Positions 26,313 to 39,922 of a stretch of 64,000 bases of DNA are shown here, piece after piece. The stretch is from the NCBI GenBank assembly GCA_028752905.1, contig JAQNBH010000022.1, positions 434,001 to 498,000 on the forward strand, read 5' to 3'. The notes under the pieces are model-generated. The model had not been told where the DNA came from. It made no database searches and saw only the letters and a list, made by a program, of their open reading frames with translations. The DNA is from Cladorhizidae sp. MBARI D1340-BT2. Taxonomy: Eukaryota; Porifera; Demospongiae; Poecilosclerida; Cladorhizidae. Positions within the stretch are counted from its first letter, which is position 1. Each line of letters starts with the position of its first letter. Both the position numbers and the translations under genes were made by a program.

Positions 26313-28126
26313 ATGGACTTGCAAGATAGGTATCTCTCAGTGTTCTCTATCTTGAGCTAAACATGTTAGCTTCATAGATTCTCCACACTTCACTGAATAG
26401 ACTTGATATATAGCTCTAAAGGTAGGCCTCTCTCTGTTCTCTCTCTTGATACCAAACATCCGTATATTCTGCATACATAGAATCACAAGATAGGTTTCTC
26501 TATGTGTTCTCTATCTTGATGCTAAACAGGTTAGCTTCATAGATTCTCCACACTTCACTGTATAAACTTGATATATAGCTAATAAGATAGGTCTCTCCCT
26601 GTGCTCTCTGTTGATATCAAACATCCATAATATTCTGCACACTTCACTGTAATGGACTTGATATGATTCGAATGATAGGTTTCATTATGTGTTCTCTATC
26701 TTGATATTTGCCCTAATTTGGCCTATATGTTTCTCATTTTCCCCCCAAAAATCTTATTATTTTGCCGTAAAGCTCATAACTTTTCTACACTTTATCCAAA
26801 AAAGATAATTTTTATATCACCGGATAGCCCTTCTAATTATCTGTCTTTTGTATGTGCCAAAATTTTGAGTACTCTAAGTATTAGCAAGTTATGGTAATTT
26901 GAAGTGGTAAGGTTTGCGATCTTTCCTGGCGTTTTCCAGTTGCCAAAGCGGTGGCCTGCCAGTGAAAAACCACTACATTTATTGATAATCTGTTGACATG
27001 TTGCAGATAAGGGCCTTCTCTATCAGTTGACAAACTCTGGGACTTTGGTCTTGTTAATTAGGGCAGTTATGAATTGTACTCTTACTTGATGCTAAACATG
27101 TTAGCTTCGTAGATTATCCACACTTCACTGAATAGACTTGATGTATAGCTATTAAGATAGGACTCTCTAAGTGCTCTCTCTTGATACCAAACATCCATAT
27201 ATTCTGCACACTTCACTGTAATGGACTTGCAAGATAGGTATCTCTCAGTGTTCTCTATCTTGAGCTAAACATGTTAGCTTCATAGATTCTCCACACTTCA
27301 CTGAATAGAGTTGATATATAGCTCTAAAGGTAGGCCTCTCTCTGTTCTCTCTCTTGATACCAAACATCCGTATATTCTGCATACATAGAATCACAAGATA
27401 GGTTTCTCTGTGTTCTCTATCTTGATGCTAAACAGGTTAGCTTCATAGATTCTCCACACTTCACTGTATAAACTTGATATATAGCTATTAAGATAGGTCT
27501 CTCCCTGTGCTCTCTGTTGATATCAAACATCCATAATATTCTGCACACTTCACTGTAATGGACTTGATATGATTCGAATGATAGGTTTCATTATGTGTTC
27601 TCTATCTTGATATTTGCCCTAATTCGGTCTATATCTTTCTCATTTTTCCCCCAAAAAACTTGTTATTTTGCCGTAAAGCTCATAACTTTTCTACACTTTA
27701 CCCCAAAAAGATAATTTTTATATCACTGGATAGCCCTTCTAATTTTCTGTATTTTGTATGTGCCAAAATTTTGAGTACTCTAAGGATTAGCAAGTTATGG
27801 TAATTTGAAGTGTTAAGGTTTGCTATCTTTCCTGGCGTTTTCCAGTTGCCAAAGCGGTGGCCTGCCAGTGAAAAACCACTACATTTATTGATAATCTGTT
27901 GACATGTTGCAGATAAGGGCCTTCTCTATCAGTTGACAAAATCTGGGACTTTGGTCTTGTTAATTAGGGCAGTTATGAATTGTACTCTTACTTGATGCTA
28001 AACATGTTAGCTTCGTAGATTATCCACACTTCACTGAATAGATTTGATGTATAGCTATTAAGATAGGACTCTCTAAGTGCTCTCTCTTGACACCAAACAT
28101 CCATATATTCTGCACACTTCACTGTA
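26313..28126 (+). repeat. HOR: extra 1814 bp dimer copy
   Basis: Units 26313 and 27221 repeat units 24499 and 25407 at 1814 bp spacing (TTTGGCCTAT unit followed by GAATAGAGTTGAT unit). This partial re-duplication of the tetramer shows that the amplified segment length changes from event to event. The second unit ends with ACAAAATCTGGG and CTTGACACC rather than ACAAACTCTGGG and CTTGATACC, so its 3' end came from a different lineage. Confidence 0.8.
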
Positions 28127-31100
28127 ATGGACTTGCAAGATAGTTATCTCTCAGTGTTCTCTATCTTGAGCTAAACATGTTAGCTTCATAGATTCTCCAC
28201 ACTTCACTGAATAGACTTGATATATAGCTCTAAAGGTAGGCCTCTCTCTGTTCTCTCTCTTGATACCAAACATCCGTATATTCTTCATACATAGAATCAC
28301 AAGATAGGTTTCTCTATGTGTTCTCTATCTTGATGCTAAACAGGTTAGCTTCATAGATTCTCCACACTTCACTGTATAAACTTGATATATAGCTATTAAG
28401 ATAGGTCTCTCCCTGTGCTTTCTGTTGATATCAAACATCCATAATATTCTGCACACTTCACTGTAATGGACTTGATATGATTCGAATGATAGGTTTCATT
28501 ATGTGTTCTCTATCTTGATATTTGCCCTAATTTGGTCTATATGTTTCTCATTTTTTCCCCAAAAATCTTGCTTTTTTGCCGTAAAGCTCATAACGTTTTC
28601 ACACTTTACCCAAAAAAGATAATTTTTATATCACCGGATAGCCCTTCTAATTATCTGTCTTTTGTACGTGCCAAAATTTTGAGTACTCTAAGTATTAGCA
28701 AGTTATGGTGATTTGAAGTGGTAAGGTTTGCGATCTTTCCTGGCGTTTTCCAGTTGCCAAAGCGGTGGCCTGCCAGTGAAAAACCACTACATTTATTGAT
28801 AATCTGTTGACATGTTGCAGATAAGGGCCTTCTCTATCAGTTGACAAACTCTGGGACTTTGGTCTTGTTAATTAGGGCAGTTATGAATTGTACTCTTACT
28901 TGATGCTAAACATGTTAGCTTCGTAGATTATCCACACTTCACTGAATAGACTTGATGTATAGCTATTAAGATAGGACTCTCTAAGTGCTCTCTCTTGATA
29001 CCAAACATCCATATATTCTGCACACTTCACTGTAATGGACTTGCAAGATAGGTATCTCTCAGTGTTCTCTATCTTGAGCTAAACATGTTAGCTTCATAGA
29101 TTCTCCACACGTCACTGAATAGACTTGATATATAGCTCTAAAGGTAGGCCTCTCTCTGTTCTCTCTCTTGATACCAAACATCCGTATATTCTGCATACAT
29201 AGAATCACAAGATAGGTTTCTCTATGTGTTCTCTATCTTGATGCTAAACAGGTTAGCTTCATAGATTCTCCACACTTCACTGTATAAACTTGATATATAG
29301 CTATTAAGATAGGTCTCTCCCTGTGCTCTCTGTTGATATCAAACATCCATAATATTCTGCACACTTCACTGTAATGGACTTGATATGATTCGAATGATAG
29401 GTTTCATTATGTGTTCTCTATCTTGATATTTGCCCTAATTTGGCCTATATGTTTCTCATTTTCCCCCCAAAAATCTTATTATTTTGCCGTAAAGCTCATA
29501 ACTTTTCTAAACTTTATCCAAAAAAGATAATTTTTATATCACCGGATAGCCCTTCTAATTATCTGTCTTTTGTATGTGCCAAAATTTTGAGTACTCTAAG
29601 TATTAGCAAGTTATGGTAATTTGAAGTGGTAAGGTTTGCGATCTTTCCTGGCGTTTTCCAGTTGCCAAAGCGGTGGCCTGCCAGTGAAAAACCACTACAT
29701 TTATTGATAATCTGTTGACATGTTGCAGATAAGGGCCTTCTCTATCAGTTGACAAACTCTGGGACTTTGGTCTTGTTAATTAGGGCAGTTATGAATTGTA
29801 CTCTTACTTGATGCTAAACATGTTAGCTTCGTAGATTATCCACACTTCACTGAATAGACTTGATGTATAGCTATTAAGATAGGACTCTCTAAGTGCTCTC
29901 TCTTGATACCAAACATCCATATATTCTGCACACTTCACTGTAATGGACTTGCAAGATAGGTATCTCTCAGTGTTCTCTATCTTGAGCTAAACATGTTAGC
30001 TTCATAGATTCTCCACACTTCACTGAATAGAGTTGATATATAGCTCTAAAGGTAGGCCTCTCTCTGTTCTCTCTCTTGATACCAAACATCCGTATATTCT
30101 GCATACATAGAATCACAAGATAGGTTTCTCTGTGTTCTCTATCTTGATGCTAAACAGGTTAGCTTCATAGATTCTCCACACTTCACTGTATAAACTTGAT
30201 ATATAGCTATTAAGATAGGTCTCTCCCTGTGCTCTCTGTTGATATCAAACATCCATAATATTCTGCACACTTCACTGTAATGGTCTTGATATGATTCGAA
30301 TGATAGGTTTCATTATGTGTTCTCTATCTTGATATTTGCCCTAATTCGGTCTATATCTTTCTCATTTTTTCCCCAAAAAACTTGTTATTTTGCCGTAAAG
30401 CTCATAACTTTTCTACACTTTACCCCAAAAAGATAATTTTTATATCACTGGATAGCCCTTCTAATTTTCTGTCTTTTGTACGTGCCAAAATTTTGAGTAC
30501 TCTAAGGATTAGCAAGTTATGGTAATTTGAAGTGTTAAGGTTTGCTATCTTTCCTGGCGTTTTCCAGTTGCCAAAGCGGTGGCCTGCCAGTGAAAAACCA
30601 CTACATTTATTGATAATCTGTTGACATGTTGCAGATAAGGGCCTTCTCTATCAGTTGACAAAATCTGGGACTTTGGTCTTGTTAATTAGGGCAGTTATGA
30701 ATTGTACTCTTACTTGATGCTAAACATGTTAGCTTCGTAGATTATCCACACTTCACTGAATAGACTTGATGTATAGCTATTAAGATAGGACTCTCTAAGT
30801 GCTCTCTCTTGACACCAAACATCCATATATTCTGCACACTTCACTGTAATGGACTTGCAAGATAGTTATCTCTCAGTGTTCTCTATCTTGAGCTAAACAT
30901 GTTAGCTTCATAGATTCTCCACACTTCACTGAATAGACTTGATATATAGCTCTAAATGTAGGTCTCTCTCTGTTCTCTCTCTTGATACCAAACATCCGTA
31001 TATTCTTCATACATAGAATCACAAGATAGGTTTCTCTATGTGTTCTCTATCTTGATGCTAAACAGGTTAGCTTCATAGATTCTCCACACTTCACTGTATA

Positions 31101-34100
31101 AACTTGATATATAGCTATTAAGATAGGTCTCTCCCTGTGCTTTCTGTTGATATCAAACATCCATAATATTCTGCACACTTCACTGTAATGGACTTGATAT
31201 GATTCGAATGATAGGTTTCATTATGTGTTCTCTATCTTGATATTTGCCCTAATTTGGTCTATATGTTTCTAATTTTTTCCCCAAAAATCTTGCTTTTTTG
31301 CCGTAAAGCTCATAACTTTTTCACACTTTACCCAAAAAAGATAATTTTTATATCACCGGATAGCCCTTCTAATTATCTGTCTTTTGTACGTGCCAAAATT
31401 TTGAGTACTCTAAGTATTAGCAAGTTATGGTGATTTGAAGTGGTAAGGTTTGCGATCTTTCCTGGCGTTTTCCAGTTGCCAAAGCGGTGGCCTGCCAGTG
31501 AAAAACCACTACATTTATTGATAATCTGTTGACATGTTGCAGATAAGGGCCTTCTCTATCAGTTGACAAACTCTGGGACTTTGGTCTTGTTAATTAGGGC
31601 AGTTATGAATTGTACTCTTACTTGATGCTAAACATGTTAGCTTCGTAGATTATCCACACTTCACTGAATAGACTTGATGTATAGCTATTAAGATAGGACT
31701 CTCTAAGTGCTCTCTCTTGATACCAAACATCCATATATTCTGCACACTTCACTGTAATGGACTTGCAAGATAGGTATCTCTCAGTGTTCTCTATCTTGAG
31801 CTAAACATGTTAGCTTCATAGATTCTCCACACGTCACTGAATAGACTTGATATATAGCTCTAAAGGTAGGCCTCTCTCTGTTCTCTCTCTTGATACCAAA
31901 CATCCGTATATTCTGCATACATAGAATCACAAGATAGGTTTCTCTGTGTTCTCTATCTTGATGCTAAACAGGTTAGCTTCATAGATTCTCCACACTTCAC
32001 TGTATAAACTTGATATATAGCTATTAAGATAGGTCTCTCCCTGTGCTCTCTGTTGATATCAAACATCCATAATATTCTGCACACTTCACTGTAATGGACT
32101 TGATATGATTCGAATGATAGGTTTCATTATGTGTTCTCTATCTTGATATTTGCCCTAATTCGGTCTATATCTTTCTCATTTTTTCCCCAAAAAACTTGTT
32201 ATTTTGCCGTAAAGCTCATAACTTTTCTACACTTTACCCCAAAAAGATAATTTTTATATCACTGGATAGCCCTTCTAATTTTCTGTCTTTTGTACGTGCC
32301 AAAATTTTGAGTACTCTAAGGATTAGCAAGTTATGGTAATTTTAAGTGTTAAGGTTTGCTATCTTTCCTGGCGTTTTCCAGTTGCCAAAGCGGTGGCCTG
32401 CCAGTGAAAAACCACTACATTTATTGATAATCTGTTGACATGTTGCAGATAAGGGCCTTCTCTATCAGTTGACAAAATCTGGGACTTTGGTCTTGTTAAT
32501 TAGGGCAGTTATGAATTGTACTCTTACTTGATGCTAAACATGTTAGCTTCGTAGATTATCCACACTTCACTGAATAGACTTGATGTATAGCTATTAAGAT
32601 AGGACTCTCTAAGTGCTCTCTCTTGACACCAAACATCCATATATTCTGCACACTTCACTGTAATGGACTTGCAAGATAGTTATCTCTCAGTGTTCTCTAT
32701 CTTGAGCTAAACATGTTAGCTTCATAGATTCTCCACACTTCACTGAATAGACTTGATATATAGCTCTAAAGGTAGGCCTCTCTCTGTTCTCTCTCTTGAT
32801 ACCAAACATCCGTATATTCTTCATACATAGAATCACAAGATAGGTTTCTCTATGTGTTCTCTATCTTGATGCTAAACAGGTTAGCTTCATAGATTCTCCA
32901 CACTTCACTGTATAAACTTGATATATAGCTATTAAGATAGGTCTCTCCCTGTGCTTTCTGTTGATATCAAACATCCATAATATTCTGCACACTTCACTGT
33001 AATGGACTTGATATGATTCGAATGATAGGTTTCATTATGTGTTCTCTATCTTGATATTTGCCCTAATTTGGTCTATATGTTTCTAATTTTCCCCCCAAAA
33101 ATCTTGCTTTTTTGCCGTAAAGCTCATAACTTTTTCACACTTTACCCAAAAAAGATAATTTTTATATCACCGGATAGCCCTTCTAATTATCTGTCTTTTG
33201 TACGTGCCAAAATTTTGAGTACTCTAAGTATTAGCAAGTTATGGTGATTTGAAGTGGTAAGGTTTGCGATCTTTCCTGGCGTTTTCCAGTTGCCAAAGCG
33301 GTGGCCTGCCAGTGAAAAACCACTACATTTATTGATAATCTGTTGACATGTTGCAGATAAGGGCCTTCTCTATCAGTTGACAAACTCTGGGACTTTGGTC
33401 TTGTTAATTAGGGCAGTTATGAATTGTACTCTTACTTGATGCTAAACATGTTAGCTTCGTAGATTATCCACACTTCACTGAATAGACTTGATGTATAGCT
33501 ATTAAGATAGGACTCTCTAAGTGCTCTCTCTTGATACCAAACATCCATATATTCTGCACACTTCACTGTAATGGACTTGCAAGATAGTTATCTCTCAGTG
33601 TTCTCTATCTTGAGCTAAACATGTTAGCTTCATAGATTCTCCACACTTCACTGAATAGACTTGATATATAGCTCTAAATGTAGGTCTCTCTCTGTTCTCT
33701 CTCTTGATACCAAACATCCGTATATTCTTCATACATAGAATCACAAGATAGGTTTCTCTATGTGTTCTCTATCTTGATGCTAAACAGGTTAGCTTCATAG
33801 ATTCTCCACACTTCACTGTATAAACTTGATATATAGCTATTAAGATAGGTCTCTCCCTGTGCTCTCTGTTGATATCAAACATCCATAATATTCTGCACAC
33901 TTCACTGTAATGGACTTGATATGATTCGAATGATAGGTTTCATTATGTGTTCTCTATCTTGATATTTGCCCTAATTCGGTCTATATCTTTCTCATTTTTT
34001 CCCCAAAAAACTTGTTATTTTGCCGTAAAGCTCATAACTTTTCTACACTTTACCCAAAAAAGATAATTTTTATATCACTGGATAGCCCTTCTAATTTTCT

Positions 34101-37100
34101 GTCTTTTGTACGTGCCAAAATTTTGAGTACTCTAAGGATTAGCAAGTTATGGTAATTTTAAGTGTTAAGGTTTGCTATCTTTCCTGGCGTTTTCCAGTTG
34201 CCAAAGCGGTGGCCTGCCAGTGAAAAACCACTACATTTATTGATAATCTGTTGACATGTTGCAGATAAGGGCCTTCTCTATCAGTTGACAAAATCTGGGA
34301 CTTTGGTCTTGTTAATTAGGGCAGTTATGAATTGTACTCTTACTTGATGCTAAACATGTTAGCTTCGTAGATTATCCACACTTCACTGAATAGACTTGAT
34401 GTATAGCTATTAAGATAGGACTCTCTAAGTGCTCTCTCTTGACACCAAACATCCATATATTCTGCACACTTCACTGTAATGGACTTGCAAGATAGTTATC
34501 TCTCAGTGTTCTCTATCTTGAGCTAAACATGTTAGCTTCATAGATTCTCCACACTTCACTGAATAGACTTGATATATAGCTCTAAAGGTAGGCCTCTCTC
34601 TGTTCTCTCTCTTGATACCAAACATCCGTATATTCTTCATACATAGAATCACAAGATAGGTTTCTCTATGTGTTCTCTATCTTGATGCTAAACAGGTTAG
34701 CTTCATAGATTCTCCACACTTCACTGTATAAACTTGATATATAGCTATTAAGATAGGTCTCTCCCTGTGCTTTCTGTTGATATCAAACATCCATAATATT
34801 CTGCACACTTCACTGTAATGGACTTGATATGATTCGAATGATAGGTTTCATTATGTGTTCTCTATCTTGATATTTGCCCTAATTTGGTCTATATGTTTCT
34901 AATTTTCCCCCCAAAAATCTTGCTTTTTTGCCGTAAAGCTCATAACTTTTTCACACTTTACCCAAAAAAGATAATTTTTATATCACCGGATAGCCCTTCT
35001 AATTATCTGTCTTTTGTACGTGCCAAAATTTTGAGTACTCTAAGTATTAGCAAGTTATGGTGATTTGAAGTGGTAAGGTTTGCGATCTTTCCTGGCGTTT
35101 TCCAGTTGCCAAAGCGGTGGCCTGCCAGTGAAAAACCACTACATTTATTGATAATCTGTTGACATGTTGCAGATAAGGGCCTTCTCTATCAGTTGACAAA
35201 CTCTGGGACTTTGGTCTTGTTAATTAGGGCAGTTATGAATTGTACTCTTACTTGATGCTAAACATGTTAGCTTCGTAGATTATCCACACTTCACTGAATA
35301 GACTTGATGTATAGCTATTAAGATAGGACTCTCTAAGTGCTCTCTCTTGATACCAAACATCCATATATTCTGCACACTTCACTGTAATGGACTTGCAAGA
35401 TAGGTATCTCTCAGTGTTCTCTATCTTGAGCTAAACATGTTAGCTTCATAGATTCTCCACACGTCACTGAATAGACTTGATATATAGCTCTAAAGGTAGG
35501 CCTCTCTCTGTTCTCTCTCTTGATACCAAACATCCGTATATTCTGCATACATAGAATCACAAGATAGGTTTCTCTATGTGTTCTCTATCTTGATGCTAAA
35601 CAGGTTAGCTTCATAGATTCTCCACACTTCACTGTATAAACTTGATATATAGCTATTAAGATAGGTCTCTCCCTGTGCTCTCTGTTGATATCAAACATCC
35701 ATAATATTCTGCACACTTCACTGTAATGGACTTGATATGATTCGAATGATAGGTTTCATTATGTGTTCTCTATATTGATATTTGCCCTAATTTGGTCTAT
35801 ATGTTTCTCATTTTCCCCCCAAAAATCTTGTTATTTTGCCGTAAAGCTCATAACTTTTCTACACTTTACTCAAAAAAGATAATTTTATATCAACGGATAG
35901 CCCTTCTAATTATCTGTCTTTTGTACGTGCCAAAATTTTGAGTACTCTAAGTATTAGCAAGTTATGGTGATTTGAAGTGGTAAGGTTTGCGATCTTTCCT
36001 GGCGTTTTCCAGTTGCCAAAGCGGTGGCCTGCCAGTGAAAAACCACTACATTTATTGATAATCTGTTGACATGTTGCAGATAAGGGCCTTCTCTATCAGT
36101 TGACAAACTCTGGGACTTTGGTCTTGTTAATTAGGGCAGTTATGAATTGTACTCTTACTTGATGCTAAACATGTTAGCTTCGTAGATTATCCACACTTCA
36201 CTGAATAGACTTGATGTATAGCTATTAAGATAGGACTCTCTAAGTGCTCTCTCTTGATACCAAACATCCATATATTCTGCACACTTCACTGTAATGGACT
36301 TGCAAGATAGGTATCTCTCAGTGTTCTCTATCTTGAGCTAAACATGTTAGCTTCATAGATTCTCCACACGTCACTGAATAGACTTGATATATAGCTCTAA
36401 AGGTAGGCCTCTCTCTGTTCTCTCTCTTGATACCAAACATCCGTATATTCTTCATACATAGAATCACAAGATAGGTTTCTCTATGTGTTCTCTATCTTGA
36501 TGCTAAACAGGTTAGCTTCATAGATTCTCCACACTTCACTGTATAAACTTGATATATAGCTATTAAGATAGGTCTCTCCCTGTGCTTTCTGTTGATATCA
36601 AACATCCATAATATTCTGCACACTTCACTGTAATGGACTTGATATGATTCGAATGATAGGTTTCATTATGTGTTCTCTATCTTGATATTTGCCCTAATTT
36701 GGTCTATATGTTTCTAATTTTCCCCCCAAAAATCTTGCTTTTTTGCCGTAAAGCTCATAACTTTTTCACACTTTACCCAAAAAAGATAATTTTTATATCA
36801 CCGGATAGCCCTTCTAATTATCTGTCTTTTGTACGTGCCAAAATTTTGAGTACTCTAAGTATTAGCAAGTTATGGTGATTTGAAGTGGTAAGGTTTGCGA
36901 TCTTTCCTGGCGTTTTCCAGTTGCCAAAGCGGTGGCCTGCCAGTGAAAAACCACTACATTTATTGATAATCTGTTGACATGTTGCAGATAAGGGCCTTCT
37001 CTATCAGTTGACAAACTCTGGGACTTTGGTCTTGTTAATTAGGGCAGTTATGAATTGTACTCTTACTTGATGCTAAACATGTTAGCTTCGTAGATTATCC

Positions 37101-39922
37101 ACACTTCACTGAATAGACTTGATGTATAGCTATTAAGATAGGACTCTCTAAGTGCTCTCTCTTGATACCAAACATCCATATATTCTGCACACTTCACTGT
37201 AATGGACTTGCAAGATAGGTATCTCTCAGTGTTCTCTATCTTGAGCTAAACATGTTAGCTTCATAGATTCTCCACACGTCACTGAATAGACTTGATATAT
37301 AGCTCTAAAGGTAGGCCTCTCTCTGTTCTCTCTCTTGATACCAAACATCCGTATATTCTGCATACATAGAATCACAAGATAGGTTTCTCTATGTGTTCTC
37401 TATCTTGATGCTAAACAGGTTAGCTTCATAGATTCTCCACACTTCACTGTATAAACTTGATATATAGCTATTAAGATAGGTCTCTCCCTGTGCTCTCTGT
37501 TGATATCAAACATCCATAATATTCTGCACACTTCACTGTAATGGACTTGATATGATTCGAATGATAGGTTTCATTATGTGTTCTCTATATTGATATTTGC
37601 CCTAATTTGGTCTATATGTTTCTCATTTTCCCCCCAAAAATCTTGTTATTTTGCCGTAAAGCTCATAACTTTTCTACACTTTACTCAAAAAAGATAATTT
37701 TATATCAACGGATAGCCCTTCTCATTATCTGTCTTTTGTACGTGCCAAAATTTTGAGTACTCTAAGTATTAGCAAGTTATGGTAATTTGAAGTGGTAAGG
37801 TTTGCGATCTTTCCTGGCGTTTTCCAGTTGCCAAAGCGGTGGCCTGCCAGTGAAAAACCACTACATTTATTGATAATCTGTTGACATGTTGCAGATAAGG
37901 GCCTTCTCTATCAGTTGACAAACTCTGGGACTTTGGTCTTGTTAATTAGGGCAGTTATGAATTGTACTCTTACTTGATGCTAAACATGTTAGCTTCGTAG
38001 ATTATCCACACTTCACTGAATAGACTTGATGTATAGCTATTAAGATAGGACTCTCTAAGTGCTCTCTCTTGATACCAAACATCCATATATTCTGCACACT
38101 TCACTGTAATGGACTTGCAAGATAGGTATCTCTCAGTGTTCTCTATCTTGAGCTAAACATGTTAGCTTCATAGATTCTCCACACTTCACTGAATAGAGTT
38201 GATATATAGCTCTAAAGGTAGGCCTCTCTCTGTTCTCTCTCTTGATACCAAACATCCGTATATTCTGCATACATAGAATCACAAGATAGGTTTCTCTGTG
38301 TTCTCTATCTTGATGCTAAACAGGTTAGCTTCATAGATTCTCCACACTTCACTGTATAAACTTGATATATAGCTATTAAGATAGGTCTCTCCCTGTGCTC
38401 TCTGTTGATATCAAACATCCATAATATTCTGCACACTTCACTGTAATGGACTTGATATGATTCGAATGATAGGTTTCATTATGTGTTCTCTATCTTGATA
38501 TTTGCCCTAATTCGGTCTATATCTTTCTCATTTTTTCCCCAAAAAACTTGTTATTTTGCCGTAAAGCTCATAACTTTTCTACACTTTACCCCAAAAAGAT
38601 AATTTTTATATCACTGGATAGCCCTTCTAATTTTCTGTCTTTTGTACGTGCCAAAATTTTGAGTACTCTAAGGATTAGCAAGTTATGGTAATTTGAAGTG
38701 TTAAGGTTTGCTATCTTTCCTGGCGTTTTCCAGTTGCCAAAGCGGTGGCCTGCCAGTGAAAAACCACTACATTTATTGATAATCTGTTGACATGTTGCAG
38801 ATAAGGGCCTTCTCTATCAGTTGACAAACTCTGGGACTTTGGTCTTGTTAATTAGGGCAGTTATGAATTGTACTCTTACTTGATGCTAAACATGTTAGCT
38901 TCGTAGATTATCCACACTTCACTGAATAGACTTGATGTATAGCTATTAAGATAGGACTCTCTAAGTGCTCTCTCTTGACACCAAACATCCATATATTCTG
39001 CACACTTCACTGTAATGGACTTGCAAGATAGTTATCTCTCAGTGTTCTCTATCTTGAGCTAAACATGTTAGCTTCATAGATTCTCCACACTTCACTGAAT
39101 AGACTTGATATATAGCTCTAAAGGTAGGCCTCTCTCTGTTCTCTCTCTTGATACCAAACATCCGTATATTCTTCATACATAGAATCACAAGATAGGTTTC
39201 TCTATGTGTTCTCTATCTTGATGCTAAACAGGTTAGCTTCATAGATTCTCCACACTTCACTGTATAAACTTGATATATAGCTATTAAGATAGGTCTCTCC
39301 CTGTGCTTTCTGTTGATATCAAACATCCATAATATTCTGCACACTTCACTGTAATGGACTTGATATGATTCGAATGATAGGTTTCATTATGTGTTCTCTA
39401 TCTTGATATTTGCCCTAATTTGGTCTATATGTTTCTAATTTTTTCCCCAAAAATCTTGCTTTTTTGCCGTAAAGCTCATAACTTTTTCACACTTTACCCA
39501 AAAAAGATAATTTTTATATCACCGGATAGCCCTTCTAATTATCTGTCTTTTGTACGTGCCAAAATTTTGAGTACTCTAAGTATTAGCAAGTTATGGTGAT
39601 TTGAAGTGGTAAGGTTTGCGATCTTTCCTGGCGTTTTCCAGTTGCCAAAGCGGTGGCCTGCCAGTGAAAAACCACTACATTTATTGATAATCTGTTGACA
39701 TGTTGCAGATAAGGGCCTTCTCTATCAGTTGACAAACTCTGGGACTTTGGTCTTGTTAATTAGGGCAGTTATGAATTGTACTCTTACTTGATGCTAAACA
39801 TGTTAGCTTCGTAGATTATCCACACTTCACTGAATAGACTTGATGTATAGCTATTAAGATAGGACTCTCTAAGTGCTCTCTCTTGATACCAAACATCCAT
39901 ATATTCTGCACACTTCACTGTA
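28127..39922 (+). repeat. Mixed-variant block with loose HOR order, 13 units
   Basis: Three unit types recur without a fixed order. GATAGTTATC units start at 28127, 30849, 32663, 33571, 34479 and 39015. CACACGTCACTG units start at 29035, 31757, 35387, 36294 and 37202. GAATAGAGTTGAT units start at 29943 and 38109. Several are hybrids: 31757 has the CACGTCACTG start, but from the CTCTGTGTTC deletion through TTCGGTCTATATC it follows the GAGTTGAT type. Units 35387 and 37202, 1815 bp apart, share CTCTATATTGATA and ATATCAACGG, so part of the block is a dimer duplication. The pattern fits repeated local conversion. Confidence 0.75.
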
